DNA from: CAYQEC01 sp964416425
GTDB taxonomy: Bacteria; Actinomycetota; Acidimicrobiia; Spongiisociales; UBA5794
Assembly: GCA_964416425.1 (NCBI GenBank)
Contig: CAYQEC010000012.1
Location: 1-64,000 of the forward strand
Direction: 5' to 3'
Length of the DNA stretch: 64,000 nucleotides
Positions 34,422-42,093 of this stretch are shown one piece after another. Made by a program: the position numbers and the translations under genes. Each line of letters begins with the position of its first letter. Position 1 is the first letter of the stretch. Below the pieces are notes generated by a model. It was not told the DNA's origin. It searched no databases and saw nothing but the letters and a program-made list of their open reading frames with translations.

Positions 34422-34462
34422 CCGGCGCCGCAGCAGAGACGCCCGAGGCGTCGCGGCGCCGG
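34422..34462 (+). terminator. Hairpin terminator after korAB
   Basis: A perfect 10-bp outer stem (34422-34431 with 34453-34462, ccggcgccgc/gcggcgccgg) encloses a 6-bp inner stem GACGCC-CGA-GGCGTC. A six-base bulge sits on the 5' side. No T tract follows. The next promoter box (34463-34468) adjoins it. Confidence 0.55.
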
Positions 34463-34468
34463 TACCCT
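34463..34468 (+). promoter_or_regulatory. -10 box before the glycosyltransferase gene at 34498
   Basis: TACCCT, seven bases before an ATG at 34476 that opens a nine-codon leader ORF. Confidence 0.35.
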
Positions 34469-34475
34469 GCCGGCG

Positions 34476-34505
34476 ATGAGCGACCGCTGCGTGCCCCATG
34501 CCTGA
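34476..34505 (+). CDS. Nine-codon leader ORF overlapping a glycosyltransferase start
   Basis: ATG at 34476 encodes MSDRCVPHA and stops at 34503-34505. Its last codons overlap the glycosyltransferase ATG at 34498 in another frame. The ATG is leaderless with respect to TACCCT. Translation of the main gene may depend on termination and restart here. Too short for similarity, so this is inference. Confidence 0.35.
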   Translation: MSDRCVPHA

Positions 34506-35478
34506 ACCGGAGCGGGCCCCCGCGGTCTCGGTGGTGCTCCCGGTCCACAACGCCGCCGCCACCATCGGGGCGGCGCTGCGCTCGATCCTCGACCAGGACT
34601 ACCGCGGCCCGCTCGAGGTGGTGGTGGCCGACGGCATGAGCGAGGACGGCACCCGCGAGGCGGTCGCCGCCGTCGCCGCCGCCGATCCCCGGGTGCGGCT
34701 GGTGGACAACCCGCACCGGGCGACCCCGGCCGGGCTCAACGCCGCCATCGCCGCCTCCACCGGCAGCGTGGTGGTGCGGTGCGACGCCCGCGCCGAGCTG
34801 CCTCCCGGCTACGTGGCCCGGGCCGTCGCCACCCTGGAACGGACCGGCGCCGACAACGTGGGAGGAGTCCAGAGCGCCGAGGGTGTCGGGACCGTCCAGC
34901 GCGCCGTCGCCTACGCCATGTCCTCCCGAGTCGGGGTGGGGGACGCCCGCTTCCACTACGGGGGCGCTCCCGGCCCGGTCGACACCGTCTACCTGGGGAC
35001 GTTCCGCCGCGCCGCGCTGGAGCGGGTCGGGCTCTTCGACGAGACGCTCGTCCGCAACCAGGACTACGAGCTGAACCACCGGATCCGCCGCACCGGCGGC
35101 ATCGTCTACTTCGACCCGGAGCTGCGGGTCCGCTACCGGCCCCGCGCTTCGCTGGGGGCGCTGTGGCGCCAGTACTGGCAGTATGGGACGTGGAAGCGCC
35201 GGGTGGTGCGCCGCCACCCGCGTTCGCTGCGGGCCCGACAACTGGTGGCGCCCGCCTTCGTGCTCGGTCTCGCCGTCTCGGCGGTCCTCGCCGTCACTCC
35301 CCTCCGGGCCTGGGCGTTGCCGGTTCCGATCGCATACCTCGCTCTCCTCGCCGGTGTCACCACGGTCCAGGCGGTGCGGCGGCGCGATCCGGCGGTGGCG
35401 CTGTTCCCGGTGGCGGTGGCGACGATGCACCTCGCCTGGGGTGGCGGGTTCCTGCTGGGACGGTCGGGGCGACCCTAG
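34498..35478 (+). CDS. Family 2 glycosyltransferase with membrane tail (ExoA-like)
   Basis: 326 residues. The GT-A domain (about 8-230) begins VSVVLPVHNAAATIGAAL, with the nucleotide-binding VVVADGMSEDGT, a CDARAELPPGYV (DxD-like) and an acceptor region NQDYELNHRIR. Two to three membrane helices follow (about 250-320). The order resembles ExoA of succinoglycan synthesis, which adds a sugar to a lipid-linked oligosaccharide. The start is fixed by a stop codon at 34477-34479 in the same frame. The convergent GT4 gene overlaps its end by four bases. Confidence 0.82.
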   Translation: MPEPERAPAVSVVLPVHNAAATIGAALRSILDQDYRGPLEVVVADGMSEDGTREAVAAVAAADPRVRLVDNPHRATPAGLNAAIAASTGSVVVRCDARAELPPGYVARAVATLERTGADNVGGVQSAEGVGTVQRAVAYAMSSRVGVGDARFHYGGAPGPVDTVYLGTFRRAALERVGLFDETLVRNQDYELNHRIRRTGGIVYFDPELRVRYRPRASLGALWRQYWQYGTWKRRVVRRHPRSLRARQLVAPAFVLGLAVSAVLAVTPLRAWALPVPIAYLALLAGVTTVQAVRRRDPAVALFPVAVATMHLAWGGGFLLGRSGRP

Positions 35479-36536
35479 GAGACGAGGCTGCGGTAGTAGT
35501 CCCGCACTTCGCCGGCCGGCCAGGTGAACCGGCGCCGCACCTCGCCGGCCGCGTCCCTCGCCTCCGCCGCCAGTGTCTCGTCCCCGAGGGCGTTCCCGAC
35601 GGCGCCGGCCAGGGCGGCGGCGTCCGCGGGCGGGAAGAGCCGAATCCCCGCCACCTCTGCGGCGAGGCGGTGGATGGCAGGGAGGTCGGATGCCACCACG
35701 GGAACGCCGAGCGCCAGGTATTCGAGGACCTTGGTCGGCAGCGACTCCCGGTAGTTGGGTCGGTCCAGCAGCGGCGCCAGCGCGAGACGGGCCGCTGCCA
35801 CCCGGGGCAGGGCCATCTCGTGGGGCAGGTATCCGGTCAGCTCGAGCGGAACGGACCCGGCCGCGGCCTGTGCCCGCAGCCGGTCGGCGAACTCGGCGCC
35901 GCAGCGCCCGATCACGACCAGTGGCGGTGGCGCCGGGAGGCGGCCCAGCGCCGCCACCGCCAGCTCGATTCCACGATCGGGGGTCACGTCCCCCAGGTAG
36001 ACGACGGGGCCGCCGGCGGGGCGATCGGTCCCGAGGGCGGGGAGGTCGTGCAGGTAGTTGGGGAACACCGGATGATCGTGCGACAGCAGCGAGCGGTACC
36101 CGGGCTCGGCCAGGGTGATCGGCATGGCACGTTCCGCGAGCCGGAGCACCAGCCGGGCCAGCGCCGCGGTGAGGCGCCGCAGCGGCCGCGGCAGCCACGG
36201 CTTGGTCATGATCTGGGCCGGCAGGTCCTCGTGGAGGTCGAACACGACCCGGCGCCGGAGCAGCCGGGCCAGGATCGCCTCCGGCAGCAGCTCAGGATCG
36301 TGGAACGAGGCGAGGTCGTAGCCGCCGGCGAGCAGCAGCCGGGCCGACCGCAGGTGGCGCCGGATCCTTCCCCCGGGAAGCGGGACCCACTGCAGGCCGG
36401 CCGGGTCGGCCGGTCCCGGCGGTCCCGTGGCGTAGCGGATCTCCCATTCGGAGGCGAGGGATCCGATCAGCTTGGCCCGGATCCTGGGGTCGTCGGCCGG
36501 ATGCACCGGCGTCACCACCAGGAGCCGGGGCTTCAC
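35475..36536 (-). CDS. Family 4-type glycosyltransferase
   Basis: 353 residues with a GT-B fold. The N-terminal domain starts RLLVVTPVHPADDPRI. The C-terminal domain has VVYLGDVTPDRGIELAV, a LAPLLDRPNYRESLPTKVLEYLALGVPVVAS donor-binding stretch and DLPAIHRL. It uses an activated nucleotide sugar that cannot be predicted. It overlaps the upstream UDP-sugar dehydrogenase gene by four bases (stop/start), so both belong to one operon of surface-glycan genes. Confidence 0.82.
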   Translation of the reverse strand: MKPRLLVVTPVHPADDPRIRAKLIGSLASEWEIRYATGPPGPADPAGLQWVPLPGGRIRRHLRSARLLLAGGYDLASFHDPELLPEAILARLLRRRVVFDLHEDLPAQIMTKPWLPRPLRRLTAALARLVLRLAERAMPITLAEPGYRSLLSHDHPVFPNYLHDLPALGTDRPAGGPVVYLGDVTPDRGIELAVAALGRLPAPPPLVVIGRCGAEFADRLRAQAAAGSVPLELTGYLPHEMALPRVAAARLALAPLLDRPNYRESLPTKVLEYLALGVPVVASDLPAIHRLAAEVAGIRLFPPADAAALAGAVGNALGDETLAAEARDAAGEVRRRFTWPAGEVRDYYRSLVS

Positions 36537-37828
36537 AACGCGACGACGTTGGGGAGGTCGAGCCCGGCCCGGCGGTAGGCGCCGCGGGCGTCGAGCACCA
36601 CCGGCACCGCGGCGGCGATGGCGGCCAGGTCGAGCACGGCGTGGTCGGTGAGGATCGCCGCCACCTGGTAGCCGTCGAGGGCGGCGCCGGCCTCGATCGC
36701 TTCGAAGCCGTGGGCCTCGATGCCGGCCTTGCCGACGACGGGGTCGAGCACCGCCACCTGGGCGCCGCGGCGCTGCAGCTCGTGGAGCACCTCGATCGAG
36801 GCCGATTCACGGTCGTCGGCGATGTCGGGCTTGTAGGCGATGCCGACGCCGAGCACCCGGGTGCCGAACACGGGAAGGCCACGGCTGTTGAGGAGGTCCG
36901 CCACCCGTCCCGCGGTGTAGGACGGCATCTTGGTGTTGATCTGCTCGGCGAGGTCGATGAAGCGGGTGGCGAAGTTGGCTTCCCGGGCCCGCCAGGCGAG
37001 GAACTGGGGATCGAGCGGGATGCAGTGACCGCCGACGCCGGGGCCCGGGTAGAAGGGCTGGAAACCGAACGGCTTGGTGGCGGCGGCGTCCACCACCTCC
37101 CAGATGTCGATGGCGAGCTCGTGGGCGAGCTGGGCCATCTCGTTGATGAGCCCGATGTTGACGGCCCGGTAGGTGTTCTCGAGCAGCTTCGCCATCTCGG
37201 CGGCGCGGGCCGACGACACCGGGTGCACCGCAGAGACGATGCGCCCGTAGGCGGCGGCCGCCACCGCGGTCGACGCCGGGGTCACCCCGCCGACCACTTT
37301 GGGGATCTCGCCGGTCTTCATCTCCGAGCCGGGCGAGACCCGCTCCGGTGAGAACGCCACGAAGACGTCCTTGTCGAGCACGAGCCCGCCTCCGGTGGCG
37401 GCCGGGACCAGGATGTCCTCGGTGGTGCCCGGGTACGTCGTCGATTCCAACGAGATCAGCATCCCGGGTCGCACCACCCGGCTCACGGTGTCGGCGGCGG
37501 CCCGGATGTACGACAGGTCCGGTTCCCGGTTGCGGCCGAGCGGGCTCGGCACGCAGATGAAGAGGGCGGCGGCGTCGGAGAGCCGGTCCGGGTTCGAGGT
37601 GATCTCGAGCCCCGAGGCGAGGGCGGCGGCCAGCTCCTCGTTGGAGACGTCCTCCACCGAGGAGATGCCCTGACGGAGGGCGGCGACCCGCTCCTCGGAG
37701 CGGTCATACCCGATGGCGGAGAGGCCGCGGCTCACCATGGTGACGGCCAGCGGCAGGCCGACGTAGCCGAGGCCGATGACGCCCCCCGTCCACGAGTCGT
37801 CGGCAAAGGAGGAAGCGCGGTCAGACAT
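36533..37828 (-). CDS. Nucleotide-sugar dehydrogenase (UDP-ManNAc/GlcNAc 6-dehydrogenase type)
   Basis: 431 residues. NAD-binding GVIGLGYVGLPLAV at the N-terminus, ESTTYPGTTEDILVP, a central KLLENTYRAVNIGLINEM, the catalytic Cys in PGPGVGGHCIPLDP (about 272), and a C-terminal UDP-binding domain with GIAYKPDIADDRESAS. The GVGGHCIPLDP form and length point to WecC/TviB-like enzymes that oxidise UDP-N-acetylhexosamines to uronates, rather than UDP-glucose dehydrogenase. It starts at ATG 37828 behind GAGGTGA. TACACT at 37876-37871 may be its promoter. Confidence 0.87.
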   Translation of the reverse strand: MSDRASSFADDSWTGGVIGLGYVGLPLAVTMVSRGLSAIGYDRSEERVAALRQGISSVEDVSNEELAAALASGLEITSNPDRLSDAAALFICVPSPLGRNREPDLSYIRAAADTVSRVVRPGMLISLESTTYPGTTEDILVPAATGGGLVLDKDVFVAFSPERVSPGSEMKTGEIPKVVGGVTPASTAVAAAAYGRIVSAVHPVSSARAAEMAKLLENTYRAVNIGLINEMAQLAHELAIDIWEVVDAAATKPFGFQPFYPGPGVGGHCIPLDPQFLAWRAREANFATRFIDLAEQINTKMPSYTAGRVADLLNSRGLPVFGTRVLGVGIAYKPDIADDRESASIEVLHELQRRGAQVAVLDPVVGKAGIEAHGFEAIEAGAALDGYQVAAILTDHAVLDLAAIAAAVPVVLDARGAYRRAGLDLPNVVAL

Positions 37829-37879
37829 GCGTGTTCACCTCGAACGCGGAGGGATGAAGACTCCGGAAGTGTAGACGGG

Positions 37880-39844
37880 TCAGGCGCCTGCGCCGCTGAG
37901 GGCCCGGTCGAGGAACGAGGCCATCTGGTCCCGTCGCACCGGGTCCAGCGGGCAGTAGCGGTCGTTGTCGGGCGGGTTGCAGCCGTAGGTGACGCCGGCG
38001 GTGGCGAGGCGGTCGATGTCTCCCTCGAAGATCGACTCGTCGTCGTCGACGAAGCGATCCCCGGCCCCGGGGTCGGAGTAGGCGAAGGCGCGCACCAGGA
38101 AGGCCGCCATCTGCTCCCGGGTGACGGGGTCGTCGGGGCAGTAACGGTCGTTGCCGGGCGGGTTGCAGCCCCGGGTGATGCCGGCGGCCGCCAGGCGGTT
38201 GATGTCGTCCTGGAAGATCGAATCGGCGTCGTCGACGAAGGCGTCGCCGCCGGCGGCGGGGAGGTCGAGCGCTCGCACCAGGAAGGCGGCCATCTCGCCC
38301 CGGGTCACCGACCCGGTGGGGCAGTAGCGGTCGTTGGCGGGCGGGTTGCAGCCGTAGGTGATCCCGTCACGCCAGATGGCGGCGATGGCGTCGTAGTGGA
38401 CGGAGCCGACGATGTCGACGAAGGGCGGCGGCGGTTGCTCGAGGCCGACGTCGAAGTAGATCGACTTGAGACCGAAGGTGCTCTTCACCCACGAGCTGGC
38501 CTTGGCGACGGTGACGACGTCGCCGCCGGAGACGCCGGTGAACTCGACGGTGCGGGCGCTCCCGGAGGTGTTGCGCTCCGTGACGTGGATCGAGATGATC
38601 TCGTCGAGGCCGACCTTGGCGGCGACCGAGGCGGCGGCGACCGTCTTCGACCAGGAGGCGTTGCCGTTCAGGCTGGGATCGAGCGACCAGTGGTCGTCGA
38701 CCGAGGAGTAGTACTCCCGCGGCGGGTTGCTCCAGACCTCGTCGATGTTCTCGGTGGCCCCGCCTGAGGACGACGAGTAGTAGGCGCGCACCACGTGGTT
38801 GTTGGGCGCGTCGGGATGGATGAGTACCTCCCTGGCGGTCTCCTCGGCGGCTTGGATCCACTCCGCCTGCCCTTCGCCGCCGTGGCCCCAGCCGATGTAG
38901 CGCTGATCCGTGGTGTCGTCCCGGACGTGGCACCAGCGGGCGCAGGAGTTGTCGCCCGGCGTACCGCGGTCGATCTGGAGCTCACGGGCGTAGGAGCGGG
39001 CCGCCACCGCCTGGGCGGCGAGTGCCTGGTAGCCGCCGTAGGACGCCAGGCCCCAGCGGTAGGGCATCTCCGAGATGCCGAGGATGTAGTCGTCGATGTC
39101 GAGTTCGACGGAGAGGTCCATGCCTCCCGGCCCGAGCCGGAGGTGCATCGTGCCCCGCCCGTAGCGGCACGGCGGGTAACTGGTGGGGATGGTGTTCCAG
39201 TTGGCCAGGGTGCAGCCTTCGATCTCGACGAGGCGGGTCGGCTCGTCGATCCAGCCGTCCCATTCCAGGTCGAGGTCGCAGGGGCCGGGGCCGGGGGCCG
39301 GTTCGATCGCCGCCCCCCCGGCGGCGAAGAGGGTGGGGGTGCAGGTGGATTCGCCGTCCCAGGTGATCTCGATGCGAGGGTTGGTGAGGCCGGGCTCGAC
39401 ATCGAGATCCCAGCGCTCCTCACCTGGGTCACCGGGGTTACGGATCACGGTGACCGGGACCGGGGTGGCGCCGGGGTCGCCGGCGTAGCTGGAGGCGACG
39501 ACGGCGAGGGCGAGTTCGCTGCGGTCGTACTCGAGGTTCACCCACAGTGGCCCGGCGGCGTCGACCTCGCCTTCGCCGAGCACGCCGAGGTGGGCACCGG
39601 TGAAGAAGTGGGTGAGGATCTGCTCGTAGTCGTATCCCTCGCGCGCCATGCCGTAGGCGCCGTACTGGCTGAGCCCGACCCCGTGACCCCAGCCGGCGCC
39701 GGTGAAGATGACGGAGGTGCCGTCATCGGCAGCGGCCGCCGGCAGGCCCACCGGGCCGGCGGTGACAGCGGCGAGCAGCGCCGCCAACAGGAGCATGCGA
39801 GGAGCGGCCCGGAGCGATCGGGACCGTCGATACGGCATGCTCAT
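37880..39844 (-). CDS. Secreted SpoIID/LytB-domain protein with three SLH-like modules
   Basis: 654 residues from ATG 39844, with a signal peptide of about 42 residues ending in AAADD. A SpoIID/LytB domain follows in an order known from actinobacterial relatives: GAGWGHGVGLSQYG first (about 46), then IDDYILGISEMPY and LAAQAVAARSYAREL, the reverse of the SpoIID protein at 3664-4977. The C-terminus (about 480-650) holds three SLH-like modules, each with GCNPPxNDRYCP and VTRxQMA or a close variant. Probably a wall-bound peptidoglycan enzyme. A GGAGG lies 11 bases before the start. Confidence 0.82.
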   Translation of the reverse strand: MSMPYRRSRSLRAAPRMLLLAALLAAVTAGPVGLPAAAADDGTSVIFTGAGWGHGVGLSQYGAYGMAREGYDYEQILTHFFTGAHLGVLGEGEVDAAGPLWVNLEYDRSELALAVVASSYAGDPGATPVPVTVIRNPGDPGEERWDLDVEPGLTNPRIEITWDGESTCTPTLFAAGGAAIEPAPGPGPCDLDLEWDGWIDEPTRLVEIEGCTLANWNTIPTSYPPCRYGRGTMHLRLGPGGMDLSVELDIDDYILGISEMPYRWGLASYGGYQALAAQAVAARSYARELQIDRGTPGDNSCARWCHVRDDTTDQRYIGWGHGGEGQAEWIQAAEETAREVLIHPDAPNNHVVRAYYSSSSGGATENIDEVWSNPPREYYSSVDDHWSLDPSLNGNASWSKTVAAASVAAKVGLDEIISIHVTERNTSGSARTVEFTGVSGGDVVTVAKASSWVKSTFGLKSIYFDVGLEQPPPPFVDIVGSVHYDAIAAIWRDGITYGCNPPANDRYCPTGSVTRGEMAAFLVRALDLPAAGGDAFVDDADSIFQDDINRLAAAGITRGCNPPGNDRYCPDDPVTREQMAAFLVRAFAYSDPGAGDRFVDDDESIFEGDIDRLATAGVTYGCNPPDNDRYCPLDPVRRDQMASFLDRALSGAGA

Positions 39845-39931
39845 GGCTATCGACTCCCTCCGCCGCCTGCTTGAGGCCCCCACCCTGCCCCGAATGTTGC
39901 TACATCCGCCCGCCAATGTCGCATTTTCGGG

Positions 39932-42025
39932 TCAAGGAAGGAGCGGAAGGGACCGGGCCAGGAAGCTGGCGGTCTCGTCGCGGGGAAGGGTGCGGCCACC
40001 GCAGAAACGGGTGTTGGCGGGGGGATTGCAGCCCCGGGTGATGCCGGCCGCCGCCAGCCGGTTGATGTCGCCCTCGAAGACCGAGGAGTTGTCGTCGACG
40101 AACCAGTCCCGCCCCCCGTCGTCGCTCAGCCCGAACGCCCGTACCAGGAATGCCGCCATCTGACCCCGGGTCAGCTCCGCACCCGGGCAGAACGCGTCGT
40201 TGGCGGGTGGGTTGCAGCCGGCGGTGATCCCGGCCGCCGCCAACCGGTTGATGTCGCCTTCGAACACCGAGTCGTCGTCGTCGACGAACCAGTCCCGCCC
40301 ACCGTCGTCGCTCAATCCCAACGCCCTCGTCAGCAGCGCCGCCATCTGGCCCCGGGTCACGCTGCGCCGCGGGCAGTAGTCGTCGTTGTAGGGCGGGTTG
40401 CAGCCCCGGGTGATCCCGGTGGCGGCGATGACCTCGATCGACTGCTCGTGGATGTTGCCGTCGTCGTCACGGAACGTCCCGTCGAACACGTAGGGCGGGC
40501 TGTCCGGATTGCACCCCCAGTCGGCGGTGCGGTGCCAGGTGGTGAGCCCGATGCCGGGGAGGGGGACGTCGCCGAGGCGGACGCTCAACTCACCGGCGGC
40601 GTCGAACAGGAACAGGTCGCCGCGGCCGTCGCCGTCGAAGTCGTTGACGGCGACGTCGACGTAGTCCCCGCCGCCGGCGAGGTGGTGGGTGTCGAGCACC
40701 ACCTCGTAGCCGTTGGCGAGCACCGACACGTCGGTGGTGCTTCCGTTCGAGGAGATGGCGAACAGCTCGGGACGCTCGTCGAGGTTGGTGTCGCCGAGGG
40801 TGAACTGCCAGCCGGCGGTGTCGGTGAGGGGGGTGGCCACGTCGAGCAGGCTGGTGGTGAAGCCGTCCGCCCCGTCCCACACCTCGACCCAGGTCCGCCC
40901 GGCGGGGCGCCGGATCACGTAGAGGTCGACGTAGCCGTCCCGGTCGTGGTCGCCGAGCAGGTACACGTCGGACGGTTCGGTCGAGATCGTGGTGGCGATG
41001 GTGGCCGACTCGTCGAAGTCGCTCGGCTTGAGCAGCACCTCGATCTGGAGCGTCCCCGAGGACGGATCGAGCAGCCACAAGTCGTTGCGCCCGACCCGCG
41101 AGTAGTCACCGAGCAGGGGGATCCGCCCGTCGACGGCGGCCCCGGTGGCGAAGTTGCGGGCCACCGAGCACCAGGCGTTGGCCTGATGGGTCCGCGAGTA
41201 CTCGAGGCGGAGGCCGCCGTCCTGGGGCACCAGCTTGAACACGTCGGCGAGCCCGTTGCCGTTGCCGTCACCGATCAGGTAGTCGGTGGCGGGATCGGCA
41301 GGGCCGAACGGGGTGTCGCTCCGGTACACCTCGTCGAAGCCGGCCGCCGGCGTCTTGGGAGCGGCGGAGAGCGGCACCTCCCCGTAGTCGGGGGTGGCGT
41401 TGGGGCCCTTCCAGGAGAAGTGCATCGGATCCTTGATGTCGATCCAGTCGCCGCCCCAGCAGAACCCGGCCGCCTTCCAGGCGTCGACGAACCATCGCGG
41501 CATGTCGGTGATCAGCACCGCATCCGCCCGGTACGGGTTGGTGGTGGCGTTGATGTCGACGGCGGCGCCGTAGCCGTGGAGCGAGAGGCTGTGGTTGCCG
41601 CTGATGGTGCGGGGAGCGAACCCGTAGGTGCTGCTGCCCCGGACCTGGTAGTAGTGCCCCGCCGCCTGCTCGGCCGCCAGGTTGCGGGTGACCTGCTCGA
41701 AGGCGGGGAGGGCCCGCTGGTGGACCTTGACCGTGAACCCACCGCTCATGGGGACGGTCCAGTCGACCAGGGCGTCACGGATGTCGCCGATGGTGCGCCC
41801 GAAGAAGTCGCCCCGGTAGCCCCGGACCGGCTCCCCGTCCGACAGCCACCCGGAGTGCTCGACGAGGCCGCCGGCGGTGGACGGCTGCTCGCAGCCCCAC
41901 GACTCGTTGAACGACGGGGTGGCGGTCCCCTCGCCCACGCCGGCGGAAGCTGCCGGGACGCCGGCCAGACCGGAGACGATCAGGCAGGCAGCGGCGATGA
42001 CGACACGGCGCGTGTTCCCGGTCAC
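39932..42025 (-). CDS. Secreted M15-family D-Ala-D-Ala carboxypeptidase with three SLH-like modules
   Basis: 697 residues from GTG 42025 (AGGAG box upstream) with a signal peptide ending ASAG. Residues about 95-210 are a VanY-like M15 peptidase: SLHGYGAAVDINA supplies the first Zn ligands (His and Asp) and DPMHFSW the second His. The middle (about 240-510) has FG-GAP/VCBS-like repeats with acidic loops such as GDGNGNGLADVF and GDHDRDGYVDLY, likely Ca-binding beta-propeller blades. Three SLH-like modules end the protein. It probably trims peptidoglycan stem peptides at the surface. Confidence 0.8.
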   Translation of the reverse strand: MTGNTRRVVIAAACLIVSGLAGVPAASAGVGEGTATPSFNESWGCEQPSTAGGLVEHSGWLSDGEPVRGYRGDFFGRTIGDIRDALVDWTVPMSGGFTVKVHQRALPAFEQVTRNLAAEQAAGHYYQVRGSSTYGFAPRTISGNHSLSLHGYGAAVDINATTNPYRADAVLITDMPRWFVDAWKAAGFCWGGDWIDIKDPMHFSWKGPNATPDYGEVPLSAAPKTPAAGFDEVYRSDTPFGPADPATDYLIGDGNGNGLADVFKLVPQDGGLRLEYSRTHQANAWCSVARNFATGAAVDGRIPLLGDYSRVGRNDLWLLDPSSGTLQIEVLLKPSDFDESATIATTISTEPSDVYLLGDHDRDGYVDLYVIRRPAGRTWVEVWDGADGFTTSLLDVATPLTDTAGWQFTLGDTNLDERPELFAISSNGSTTDVSVLANGYEVVLDTHHLAGGGDYVDVAVNDFDGDGRGDLFLFDAAGELSVRLGDVPLPGIGLTTWHRTADWGCNPDSPPYVFDGTFRDDDGNIHEQSIEVIAATGITRGCNPPYNDDYCPRRSVTRGQMAALLTRALGLSDDGGRDWFVDDDDSVFEGDINRLAAAGITAGCNPPANDAFCPGAELTRGQMAAFLVRAFGLSDDGGRDWFVDDNSSVFEGDINRLAAAGITRGCNPPANTRFCGGRTLPRDETASFLARSLPLLP

Positions 42026-42093
42026 GGAACTCCTCTCCCCGCGCCCCCTTCCCCGGCGAATCGGCACCCTCCCCTTCACCCTTGAGACTCCGA

